Source of the DNA: Sporosarcina highlanderae
Lineage (GTDB): Bacteria; Bacillota; Bacilli; Bacillales_A; Planococcaceae
Direction of reading: 5' to 3'
Assembly: GCF_030433715.1 (NCBI RefSeq)
Contig: NZ_JAROCC010000001.1
Span: 186,001-250,000 of the forward strand
Length of the DNA stretch: 64,000 nt
The notes beneath the pieces were generated by a model. The model searched no databases, was not told where the DNA came from, and saw only the letters and a list, made by a program, of their open reading frames with translations. Positions within the stretch are counted from its first letter, which is position 1, and each line of letters begins with the position of its first letter. Made by a program: the position numbers and the translations under genes. Of the stretch, positions 29,535 to 36,826 are shown one piece after another.

Positions 29535-29552
29535 TATGAATGAGCATTCAGT
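29535..29552. promoter_or_regulatory. Candidate TetR operator at the fadF promoter
   Basis: Minus strand reads ACTGAATGCTCATTCATA, containing the perfect palindrome TGAATG-CT-CATTCA. It overlaps a TTGACT that could be the fadF -35 box. The half-sites resemble those of the B. subtilis FadR box (TGAATGA...TCATTCA) with a shorter centre. Confidence 0.5.
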
Positions 29553-29638
29553 CAATGGATATTTTTATTTAGGGATAATTTTCAAAGCATTTATTATTCA
29601 TGGTATTATTAATTAACGGAGGATAGAGGAGGTTGGAA

Positions 29639-30580
29639 ATGAATACAGACAGTCTTGTCAAAAATACTTTGTCAGTCATCGGCTTTCCATTCACATTAAT
29701 AAATAGGCTTATCAATCAAAAAAAGAAGGTTAAAGAATTAGGGCAATTGGTTGAGGTGAACAGCAGGAATATCCATACGATTGTCTCTGGAAACAACGAC
29801 TCAAAACCTACTGTCATACTTGATGCGGGATTAAGTTGCTGCTCGATTGACTGGTACTACATTCAACCTGAACTATCCAAATTTGCAAGAGTACTTTCGT
29901 TTGATCGGGCAGGTTACGGCTGGAGCTCACCTTCAAAAGGCACGAATACAAGCGAGGAAGTCGTCGATGACTTACTACGCGTGTTAGAGAAATTGGCAAT
30001 CGAACCACCTTATATCCTTGTCGGACATTCATTCGGCGGATTAAACATGCGTTTGTTTGCAAGTAAGTATCCCGATCAAGTGGAGGCGTTAGTCCTTGTT
30101 GATGCAGTCCATGAAAAGAGGTATTTAAGCAACGAATGGGATGAATTCCGTAAAAAAGGCCATCAGAAAAACATGAAGTTATTTAGATTAGGATACATCA
30201 CTTCCGGGGTGGGGCTACCTAGACTATTAAAGCAACCAGTCGGTAGAAAATACTTACCGAGTTCATTTCAAAAGCAAGCTGACTATATCGGGTATCATCC
30301 AAACGCATTCGAAGCGGTTTATAAAGAATTCCTGTACAGTGAGCAATCTGCAAAGCAAGTTGCTACTTCTAAACCGCTGCGACCGGACTTGCCGATCAGG
30401 ATAATAAGCTCAAATAATAGCGATCCCACTTGGATTGAACACCAAGAACTCCTATGCAATTTATCAAATAACACAAAACAAATCCAAACAGATAATAGTC
30501 ACTCCATCCATTTGGAAAATCCCGAGCTGGTCATTCATACCATTCAAGAACTATTTGAAGCAGTAGAACTCCCGACATAA
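29639..30580 (+). CDS. Alpha/beta hydrolase
   Basis: 313 residues of alpha/beta-hydrolase fold. The nucleophile elbow is LVGHSFGGLNMR, the oxyanion region VILDAGLSCCSIDW, and FDRAGYGWSSPS the usual helix-cap segment. The catalytic His is probably in DNSHSIHLENPE near the end. Substrate cannot be told. A TTG at 29633 abuts the Shine-Dalgarno; GGAGG lies 6 nt before the ATG at 29639. It stands alone on the plus strand between fadF and the cobalamin operon, and is more AT-rich than its neighbours. Confidence 0.85.
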   Translation: MNTDSLVKNTLSVIGFPFTLINRLINQKKKVKELGQLVEVNSRNIHTIVSGNNDSKPTVILDAGLSCCSIDWYYIQPELSKFARVLSFDRAGYGWSSPSKGTNTSEEVVDDLLRVLEKLAIEPPYILVGHSFGGLNMRLFASKYPDQVEALVLVDAVHEKRYLSNEWDEFRKKGHQKNMKLFRLGYITSGVGLPRLLKQPVGRKYLPSSFQKQADYIGYHPNAFEAVYKEFLYSEQSAKQVATSKPLRPDLPIRIISSNNSDPTWIEHQELLCNLSNNTKQIQTDNSHSIHLENPELVIHTIQELFEAVELPT

Positions 30581-30612
30581 AAAAGCTCCCGGTCACGTAT
30601 CATTCCGGAAGC
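30579..30612 (-). terminator. Terminator at the end of the cobalamin operon
   Basis: GCTTCCGG pairs with CCGGGAGC (one U-G pair), followed on the minus strand by TTTTTTATG. The cblS stop codon lies in the loop and the U-run overlaps the stop of the convergent hydrolase gene. Confidence 0.7.
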
Positions 30613-31300
30613 CGTCAATTTCATTTATCTTATAAATGGGTCCGCCAATCATTTGGCGGGCTTTTTCGACGTTATGGACGTTAATCCCAAGGAGTACTGA
30701 CGTTGAAGGACCTGCCGATGAATGAATATCAACATCGGTTTCGGTTTCGATCTCGACCTGCAGATCCTCTTTCAACCTTCTATATTCCGCAAGGATCCCT
30801 TTTGATCCGACCGGCCAGATTTTTTGAATTAACCCGCTGTCCATCGCTTCCTTGATCATCCGCAACGAAGCGATTTCTTCACGCCTATCAAGCACTTCAT
30901 TCCCGACGAGCGGCGCGCCGTACACAAACCATGCGCAGTCAGTTTCAACAGGAACCTCCCGCTTCTTCCCGATCATCGTAACCGCTACGGCCGATTGCAT
31001 GAGCTGCATATTCGTTTCCGTGCTGCCTGTGATGACGGGGATTTCCATGTTCGCTTCCCGGAAAACATCCTCCACTCCTGCTACATAAGCGCCCCAGCTG
31101 TCCGAACCAGTAAAATTATGAATGAGGACAGAGACTGGATTCGCCTGCACCGCCCATTGCTCAAGCAAAACGACACGGGCAGCAAAGTACGCGGTCACCC
31201 GATCCGGAACCGCCACTATATCATGGGTTTTCTCCCCGATGCCGCCCGAGTTGTCGGTTGTCACGACAAAGCCATCGCCAAGCTCGATTGCATTCCTCAT
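30593..31300 (-). CDS. cblS: Alpha-ribazole kinase CblS
   Basis: 235 residues of the AIR synthase/ThiL-like ATP-binding fold (GDGFVVTTDNSGGIGEK, VLIHNFTGSDSWGAY, GSTETNMQ). The fold plus the overlapping S-component gene match CblS-CblT of Listeria and Geobacillus, which salvage alpha-ribazole where CobT is absent. CblS phosphorylates alpha-ribazole to the 5'-phosphate used by CobS. Last gene of the operon; its start overlaps the cblT stop by 4 nt. A general AIR-synthase-like kinase is the alternative if the context is set aside. Confidence 0.78.
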   Translation of the reverse strand: MRNAIELGDGFVVTTDNSGGIGEKTHDIVAVPDRVTAYFAARVVLLEQWAVQANPVSVLIHNFTGSDSWGAYVAGVEDVFREANMEIPVITGSTETNMQLMQSAVAVTMIGKKREVPVETDCAWFVYGAPLVGNEVLDRREEIASLRMIKEAMDSGLIQKIWPVGSKGILAEYRRLKEDLQVEIETETDVDIHSSAGPSTSVLLGINVHNVEKARQMIGGPIYKINEIDGFRNDT

Positions 31301-31788
31301 CGGACGAGTCCCAATCTACCGTCAGCCGCTTTCGACAACGCCGGCATGACGACCGCCGCCACGACTGCGTTCAAAACAGTCGCTACTAAAATCGCAGGAA
31401 CTGCGCCGACGAAGAACGCAGGCGATACAAGGAAATAAAATGGCAGCGGCGCAAGCAACCCGTTCGCAATTGTGAAGAAAATCCACTTCCATGAATGTCT
31501 ACCCGCTTTATGAAGGCGCGCAAAAACATAAAGGATGACGAACATCTCAAGTGCAATCAGGATATGGAATGGGCCGAGCGGAAAACCCGCGTACATCGCG
31601 GACGCGATATGCCCCGTCATTGATGCGAACCCGACGAAAACCGGAGGCAAAAAGGATGCTGAGAGCAGCGCCGGAACCGTATCAAGCGCCAGGGAGCCGA
31701 CGCCGGACGGGATTTTGATGAATCCGCCTACCGCGCAAAGCGCCGCGAATAAAGCGGTTACTGTCAACTTTCTTACTTTCATTTTCAA
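31297..31788 (-). CDS. cblT: Alpha-ribazole ECF transporter S component CblT
   Basis: 163 residues with about five to six membrane helices, typical of ECF transporter substrate-binding S components (KLTVTALFAALCAVGGFIKIP near the start, FPLGPFHILIALEM in the middle). The shared ECF ATPases and T subunit would come from elsewhere in the genome. The position between pduO and cblS, with 4-nt overlaps on both sides, supports CblT, the importer of alpha-ribazole. From sequence alone, another vitamin S component cannot be excluded. Confidence 0.75.
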   Translation of the reverse strand: MKMKVRKLTVTALFAALCAVGGFIKIPSGVGSLALDTVPALLSASFLPPVFVGFASMTGHIASAMYAGFPLGPFHILIALEMFVILYVFARLHKAGRHSWKWIFFTIANGLLAPLPFYFLVSPAFFVGAVPAILVATVLNAVVAAVVMPALSKAADGRLGLVR

Positions 31789-32366
31789 TCCTCTTTCTTT
31801 TTACCTGTACGGAACACTTTCGCACTGCGTACGTATTCATTATCGGGAACGCCAAGGCGCGAATTGACGATTCGGGCAGCTACGAATAGATAGTCGGACA
31901 AGCGGTTCAAATACCGTTGGACTGTACCCGGCACATCCTCCTCTGCTTTCATCAATGTCACCGTCACCCGCTCTGCTCGGCGTGTCACTGTGCGAGCGAT
32001 ATGTAGCGTCGCAGCTGCAGGCGATCCGCCAGGGAGGATGAATTTCTCAAGCGGCGGTGCTTCTTCCATCAACGCATCGATCCGCTTTTCCAATACCTCG
32101 ATCGGCTCGTCGGATAACTTATAGTGACGCTCTTTCATGACGTTCGCCAAATCCCCGCCGCCATCGAATAATTCATTCTGGATTGCCTCCAAATCCTCAA
32201 GCAGATCTGCGAACTTTTCACCATCAAGTTCCGTCATCGCCTTGCCGATGAATGAGTTCAGTTCGTCTATCGTTCCATATGCTTCAACGCGAAGGCTATC
32301 CTTGTCGACACGCCCTCCGATCAGGCTCGTTTTCCCTTTATCTCCCGTTTTCGTGTAGATTTTCAT
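31785..32366 (-). CDS. pduO: ATP:cob(I)alamin adenosyltransferase, PduO type
   Basis: 193 residues, trimeric PduO/MMAB family. TKTGDKGKTSLIGGRVDKD is the N-terminal ATP-binding signature. RVEAYGTIDELNSFIG, LPGGSPAAATLHIARTVTRRAER and YLNRLSDYLFVAAR carry the conserved Asp/Arg residues. It makes adenosylcobalamin or adenosylcobinamide, the cofactor form required by IcmF. Lies 12 nt after the short CobU-like gene. Confidence 0.93.
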   Translation of the reverse strand: MKIYTKTGDKGKTSLIGGRVDKDSLRVEAYGTIDELNSFIGKAMTELDGEKFADLLEDLEAIQNELFDGGGDLANVMKERHYKLSDEPIEVLEKRIDALMEEAPPLEKFILPGGSPAAATLHIARTVTRRAERVTVTLMKAEEDVPGTVQRYLNRLSDYLFVAARIVNSRLGVPDNEYVRSAKVFRTGKKKED

Positions 32367-32378
32367 CTGATTTCTCCC

Positions 32379-32771
32379 CTATTCTTTAATTTTCTTCAAT
32401 GTTTGTGGCAATCCGTACCAAATCCTCGTCACTTCATCCGCTTGCGCGATCAACTGCTGATAGAGCCGCCCGCATGCATCCCGAAGCGCCCTTTGTTTAG
32501 CATCCATCGGTACGATTCCTCGTCCGACATCGGTTAAGATGAAAATGACATCCCTGTCTTCGATAGATTTCAAAATGAATTCCACCGCGTCCGCTTCGGG
32601 CAGTTCTGTCTGCGCAAGCCACTGCTCGATTCGATCGACGACCACCTTCCCATCTGACGGAATTTCCAACTCACCAACGGAACAATCGACCCAATGATGC
32701 GGGACATCCACAAGTATCCTTTTCACGTAGTCCCTTTTCCCGTTATGGGCACCCCCGATAATGACACGCAT
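32379..32771 (-). CDS. Short CobU-like protein with degenerate P-loop
   Basis: 130 residues, much shorter than the 180-195 of CobU. The N-terminus VIIGGAHNGKRDY is P-loop-like but lacks the usual GKS/T. The C-terminus VGRGIVPMDAKQRALRDACG through YQQLIAQADEVTRI closely matches the C-terminal block of canonical CobU, a block in which the full-length CobU of this operon has diverged. The middle, including the nucleotide-switch His region, is missing. It could be a partner of the full-length CobU or a decayed duplicate. AGGAGGG sits 6 nt before the ATG, and the start lies inside the phosphatase gene (49-nt overlap). Confidence 0.7.
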   Translation of the reverse strand: MRVIIGGAHNGKRDYVKRILVDVPHHWVDCSVGELEIPSDGKVVVDRIEQWLAQTELPEADAVEFILKSIEDRDVIFILTDVGRGIVPMDAKQRALRDACGRLYQQLIAQADEVTRIWYGLPQTLKKIKE

Positions 32772-33313
32772 CGTCCACCCTCCTTCATCTTGTCATACGT
32801 TACCCACTCGAATTTCCAAGCAGATCCATGGGGAATTTGCCATGACCAGAAATCAGATGGAATTGGCGAATACCTTGCCATCGCAATTCGGATTGGACCT
32901 CCGTGAGTGACGACAACGGCGCCATTTGGCAATTCAATAAGCGCTTCAAGTACGCGCCGCTCAACATCCGACATGCTTTCCCCGCCGCGTGGTGCGCGTG
33001 TTTCCATATCATCCAACCAATTGCGGTAGTCCCTATCCATTTCAAGGTCGGCGTATGTTTTCCCTTCAAAATCACCAAAATTGCATTCACGAAATCTTTC
33101 ATCTGCCTGGTAGACTGCGGCAGGAAAGAGCAATGCAGCTGTTTCCTTCGCCCGGAGCAGATCGCTCCCGTGCACAATTTCGGTTTTTGATAAATTCCAA
33201 AACACATCTGAACCCTTTTCAATCGGTTCATCCGTCCATCCTATATATTTTCGCTCCCGATTCCCGGCGGTCGCTAAATGGCGAATCAAATACAAATGAT
33301 GATTGCGAGCCAT
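32723..33313 (-). CDS. cobC: Histidine phosphatase, alpha-ribazole/cobalamin phosphatase type
   Basis: 196 residues of the phosphoglycerate mutase-like superfamily. The phosphohistidine motif appears as LIRHLATAGN (RHL rather than the common RHG). The acidic residue lies in FRECNFGDFEGKTY and the second His in VVVTHGGPIRIA. In this setting it should remove the 5' phosphate from alpha-ribazole phosphate or adenosylcobalamin phosphate. GGAGG at 7 nt supports the start at 33313, inside the end of cobS (28-nt overlap). Confidence 0.88.
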   Translation of the reverse strand: MARNHHLYLIRHLATAGNRERKYIGWTDEPIEKGSDVFWNLSKTEIVHGSDLLRAKETAALLFPAAVYQADERFRECNFGDFEGKTYADLEMDRDYRNWLDDMETRAPRGGESMSDVERRVLEALIELPNGAVVVTHGGPIRIAMARYSPIPSDFWSWQIPHGSAWKFEWVTYDKMKEGGRCVSLSGVPITGKGTT

Positions 33314-34050
33314 AACAGCGCCTCCATCCCTTCGATGAACGCCCCGCATAGATCACCCGAAACGCCACCGAAATTATTTAATGACCACCTTCTGAATAAA
33401 AACAGTCCAGCTACCAAAACGAGGCCAAGTGTTACAGGCAAGGTGATTGAATCAAGCCATAATCCAAGTCCCGTTAAAGCTGCTGTCCCTAAAAAAATCG
33501 ACCAGCCGATCAGTTTTCCCTTCAACAGTTTCCCTATGAAAAAATGCGCAATTCCCTTCTCCTTCGCCGGGCGCGTCGTAATAAAGTAACTATTCATGCC
33601 CACCCGCGATAGGATTGGAACAGCAAGGAATAATGGCAGCCATTCCGTATGACGTAGCAAAAGCTCATGGAATAATGCAATTTTCACGAGTATCAGCAAC
33701 ACGATTGCCATTGTCCCAAACGCGCCGATACGCGGATCGTCCAGTATTTCCAGTCGCTTTTCCCGGTCGCGATACGAAAAAAACGCATCGCCCACATCCG
33801 CGAATCCATCGAGGTGGAGACCGCCTGTTAGCGCAATGCCAGTCAGGACGACAAATACCGCAGCAAGTAACGGTCCCGTCCCGATTGCATCTGTGAATAA
33901 AACCGCAACGGCAAACATCGCGAGGCCAATGAGCCCTCCGATGAACGGCAGCGCGATATACATTCTCGTTACGTCTTTCGTCTCCATCGGCAGCTCTTTG
34001 CGTACGGGAATTGACGTGAAAAATTGGAGCCCGAGTAAGAGCCCGTTCAT
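33286..34050 (-). CDS. cobS: Adenosylcobinamide-GDP ribazoletransferase (cobalamin synthase)
   Basis: 254 residues, integral membrane enzyme with about six helices. The metal/nucleotide motif GLHLDGFADVGDAFFSYRDR is intact, followed by RLEILDDPRIGAFG. It joins adenosylcobinamide-GDP with alpha-ribazole phosphate supplied by CblS. The open frame extends further upstream, but the start MNGLLLGLQFFTSIPV at 34050 overlaps the previous stop codon in an ATGA arrangement. Confidence 0.93.
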   Translation of the reverse strand: MNGLLLGLQFFTSIPVRKELPMETKDVTRMYIALPFIGGLIGLAMFAVAVLFTDAIGTGPLLAAVFVVLTGIALTGGLHLDGFADVGDAFFSYRDREKRLEILDDPRIGAFGTMAIVLLILVKIALFHELLLRHTEWLPLFLAVPILSRVGMNSYFITTRPAKEKGIAHFFIGKLLKGKLIGWSIFLGTAALTGLGLWLDSITLPVTLGLVLVAGLFLFRRWSLNNFGGVSGDLCGAFIEGMEALLWLAIIICI

Positions 34051-34877
34051 CGGTCGGACTCCTTGATGACCGATAGCAGAAACGGCCAATCGAGATGCGC
34101 CTTCACATGCTTCACCCACTCGTCGTAAATATCGACTCCGGTAGGTGCGTTCGGAAGCGGGCGATCTGCATCTTCCTCTTCAATCCCATGGTTCATCATA
34201 TGCGGAATGACCCCGACGACACGAATGCCGGTGTAAGTTTCAATAAAATCGATGCCTTCCTGGAACAGCGAGACGTCACCATGGAATTTATTAATCAGAA
34301 TTCCTTTCACCCGTGATCGATGCTCCGTCGTCAACAACTGAAGCGTACCGACAATCGAAGCGATTGCGCCGCCGCGGTCGATATCTGCAACGAGTAAAAC
34401 CGGCACGTCCGCCATATCGGCGACCCGCATATTGACGATTTCTCGGTCGTTCAAATTCACTTCGGCGGGACTTCCCGCCCCTTCAATTACGACAACTTCG
34501 AATTTCTTTGAGATCCGGTCGAGCGATGTGCGGATTGCTTCAATTGCTTTCGAGAAAAATTGTTCGCGATAGGCGAATCCGTCGACTGCGTTGAATGTCT
34601 CGCCGAAAAACAGGACGTCCGATTTCATGCTTCCAACCGGCTTGATCAGGATCGGGTTCATCTCAATGATTGGCGTGGTACGTGCTGCTTCAGCCTGCAA
34701 GTATTGCGCTCGGCTCATCTCTTCGCCACTTAGTGCTATTGCGGAGAATCGCGACATGTTTTGCGATTTGAATGGGGCCACCCGCATTCCCTCGTCTGAA
34801 AGCAGCCTGCATAATGCTGTGCAGATCATCGTTTTCCCTACGTCCGACGCTGTTCCCATCACCATGATTCCTTTCAT
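34047..34877 (-). CDS. cobQ: Cobyric acid synthase (CobQ) lacking its glutaminase domain
   Basis: 276 residues against about 490-500 for CobQ. The N-terminal dethiobiotin-synthetase-like domain is complete: MVMGTASDVGKTMICTAL P-loop, APFKSQNMS, VIEGAGSPAEVNL, DIDRGGAIASI. It reaches the usual GIEEED border, then jumps to IYDEWVKHVKAHLDW, which matches the extreme C-terminal tail of CobQ. The whole class I glutaminase domain with its Cys and His is missing. The frame stays open and overlaps cobS by 4 nt, so this is a clean in-frame loss, not a frameshift. Amide synthesis from glutamine is not expected. Consistent with loss of the de novo corrin pathway. Confidence 0.82.
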   Translation of the reverse strand: MKGIMVMGTASDVGKTMICTALCRLLSDEGMRVAPFKSQNMSRFSAIALSGEEMSRAQYLQAEAARTTPIIEMNPILIKPVGSMKSDVLFFGETFNAVDGFAYREQFFSKAIEAIRTSLDRISKKFEVVVIEGAGSPAEVNLNDREIVNMRVADMADVPVLLVADIDRGGAIASIVGTLQLLTTEHRSRVKGILINKFHGDVSLFQEGIDFIETYTGIRVVGVIPHMMNHGIEEEDADRPLPNAPTGVDIYDEWVKHVKAHLDWPFLLSVIKESDR

Positions 34878-35461
34878 CGCACAACCACTTCCCCTTCCCG
34901 TTTCCAGTACTGCGGCAGACCGTAGTCCATCTCGACGGCGTTATCGCTCAAGGCGACAAGCTTTTGGTGCAGCCTTCCGATCCATTCGCTGTATTTCCTT
35001 GTTTCATCGTAAGTGGATGGGAATTCGTCAAGTACCTCGTTCGAAACGATGACGAGATGAGCTGATTTACTGCGGATTAGGTCCACTGTTCCAAGCATTT
35101 GCTTTGCCTTTTTTTCCATGCATCCGTCAAGTTGGATACAAAACCGGCCGTCGTGTTCGGTGTACAATTCATTCGCAAGCCAAGTCGTGAGACAATCCCA
35201 TAGGACAAAATCGTTTTGTTGAATGAATGGCAGAACCTCGTACAGGTTTGTCGGTTGCTCGATTGTTATCCATGCTTGTTCTGCGCGATCCTGTTTATGC
35301 TTTTCTATTCGGTGCTGCATCTCGTCATCGACCGGTCGGCCGGATGCGATGTAGATGAGTCTGCCTTTCGCAGTGGTTGCCCCTTTGACGAGCATGGCTT
35401 CCGCGTATGCGCTTTTTCCGCTGCGGACACCGCCACTGATAAATGTTAGTTTTCCGCACAC
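34874..35461 (-). CDS. cobU: Adenosylcobinamide kinase / adenosylcobinamide-phosphate guanylyltransferase
   Basis: 195 residues. P-loop LTFISGGVRSGKSAYAE; RIEKHKQDRAEQAW contains the guanylylated His; DFVLWDCLTTWLANEL is the second nucleotide segment. The usual EVGxGIVP block is altered to EVLDEFPSTYDETRKYSEWI. Phosphorylates adenosylcobinamide and converts it to the GDP form for CobS. Overlaps the next gene by 4 nt. It follows the 228-nt repeat-filled gap after cobD, so the operon may have an internal control point here. Confidence 0.9.
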   Translation of the reverse strand: MCGKLTFISGGVRSGKSAYAEAMLVKGATTAKGRLIYIASGRPVDDEMQHRIEKHKQDRAEQAWITIEQPTNLYEVLPFIQQNDFVLWDCLTTWLANELYTEHDGRFCIQLDGCMEKKAKQMLGTVDLIRSKSAHLVIVSNEVLDEFPSTYDETRKYSEWIGRLHQKLVALSDNAVEMDYGLPQYWKREGEVVVR

Positions 35462-35499
35462 GTTTTTTGGACCACCATTCTGTTTGATTTATCACGTTC

Positions 35500-35672
35500 G
35501 ACTTCGTTGAGCGCGCAAGGTGATTTCTTGAGCGCGGATTCCCTTTCTTGAGCGCGCTGGGCGGTTTCTTGAGCGCGAATCCTCATTCTTGAGCGCGCGG
35601 GACGGGTTCTTGAGCGCGGATTCCCTTTCTTGAGCGCGCTGGGCGGTTTCTTGAGCGCGAGAGGACAATTTT
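35500..35672 (+). repeat. Alternating 21/20-nt repeat array, TTGAGCGCG family, copy 1
   Basis: Core TTGAGCGCG begins at 35507, 35528, 35548, 35569, 35589, 35610, 35630 and 35651. Steps are 21, 20, 21, 20, 21, 20, 21, giving a 41-nt dimer. The linkers also repeat (GATTCCCT and CTGGGCGGT twice each). It fills the gap between cobD and cobU within the cobalamin operon. Confidence 0.92.
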
Positions 35673-35689
35673 AGGCGCTGGTAAGTTGT

Positions 35690-36826
35690 TTATGCGCGAT
35701 CCAGTTCGTTTTCAAACCACTCTACAAGTTTGCCACGTAGCTTTTCCATTTCCTCACTGCTTTTCATGCCGATTCGAAGATAGTGGCCGTCCATTCCGTG
35801 GAAGTTTTCAGAGTGGCGGAGGACGATGCCTTGCTTGAGCATGTCGGTGTATAGCTTTCCAGCGTTCAGCGGCTTGAATGAAAGGAAATTGGCTACTGAA
35901 TCAATCACTATGCAGCCATGCTGTTTTAGGAATACTGTCATTTTCTCCCGTTCTTCCTTGGCATGGCGAATTGCCGCTTCGCGATAGGCTTCTTGTTCGA
36001 GGCAGACTGCACCGATTGCGGCTGCCATTCCGTTGACATTCCAATGTGGCACTTGCGATTTCAGTGATGCGATCACGTCTGGATGTGCCACTGCGTAACC
36101 GAGCCGGATTCCTGGAATCGCATACATTTTCGTCATCGAGCGGACAACGATGACGTGTGGAAATTCCTTTACCTGAGGGATGAACGACTTGCCTTCATCG
36201 ATGAAGTCAATGAAGGCTTCATCAAGGACGACTTCACAACCTACTTCGCCCGCCTTATGTATGATCGAGAGCAAATCCGCGCGCTCGGGTAGGATTCCTG
36301 TTGGATTATTTGGGGTGCATAAATATATGGCGGATGCGGACGGGAGTGAGTCCAAAATTGCTTCCTGTGGCAACTTGAAACCGTCTTCTTCGGAAGCAAT
36401 AAGCCGAACGATTTCCACTCCTTTCGCTTGCAATGTCGTTTCATATTCCGAAAATGTTGGATGGACGACAATTGCCCGCTTGCCGCGATAGCGTTCTGCG
36501 ATGAGCGATAATAATTCGGCTGCACCGTTGCCTGCGATTACTGATGAAACCTCGATGCCGTGGTAATTCGCGGCTACCGACAGGAACGGTTCGCCGGATG
36601 GGTCGGGGTATCCATTTAGTCGTGAAATGAGTTTCGGCCAGAGTTCAAGGACAGCCGCTGGAGGTCCCGAGGGATTGCAGTTTTCGCTGAAATCGATTAG
36701 TTCGGCAGGGGCTTCCATCCCTAACTTTTCATAGACGCGGCGGGGGTTTGCCCCGTGTTCAGGCAAATGGCTCGTAACCACGCCGGATTCCGGTTCACGA
36801 TTCGTCCCTTTTTCAGGCAATTGCAT
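35690..36826 (-). CDS. cobD: L-threonine-O-3-phosphate decarboxylase
   Basis: 378 residues, fold type I PLP enzyme related to histidinol-phosphate aminotransferase. LIDFSENCNPSGPP near residue 43, YLCTPNNPTG, DEAFIDF, and the PLP lysine in RSMTKMYAIPGIRLGY are present. It makes (R)-1-aminopropan-2-ol phosphate for CbiB, whose gene overlaps by 14 nt. The stop codon lies within a TTTATGCGCG sequence that looks like the core of the second repeat family. Confidence 0.9.
   Translation of the reverse strand: MQLPEKGTNREPESGVVTSHLPEHGANPRRVYEKLGMEAPAELIDFSENCNPSGPPAAVLELWPKLISRLNGYPDPSGEPFLSVAANYHGIEVSSVIAGNGAAELLSLIAERYRGKRAIVVHPTFSEYETTLQAKGVEIVRLIASEEDGFKLPQEAILDSLPSASAIYLCTPNNPTGILPERADLLSIIHKAGEVGCEVVLDEAFIDFIDEGKSFIPQVKEFPHVIVVRSMTKMYAIPGIRLGYAVAHPDVIASLKSQVPHWNVNGMAAAIGAVCLEQEAYREAAIRHAKEEREKMTVFLKQHGCIVIDSVANFLSFKPLNAGKLYTDMLKQGIVLRHSENFHGMDGHYLRIGMKSSEEMEKLRGKLVEWFENELDRA

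Noticed and set aside
34874..34877. Frameshift between cobU and cobQ or within cobQ
   Set aside because: The 4-nt overlaps are normal coupling, and no remnant of a glutaminase domain was found in any frame nearby, so cobQ shortening is an in-frame loss.
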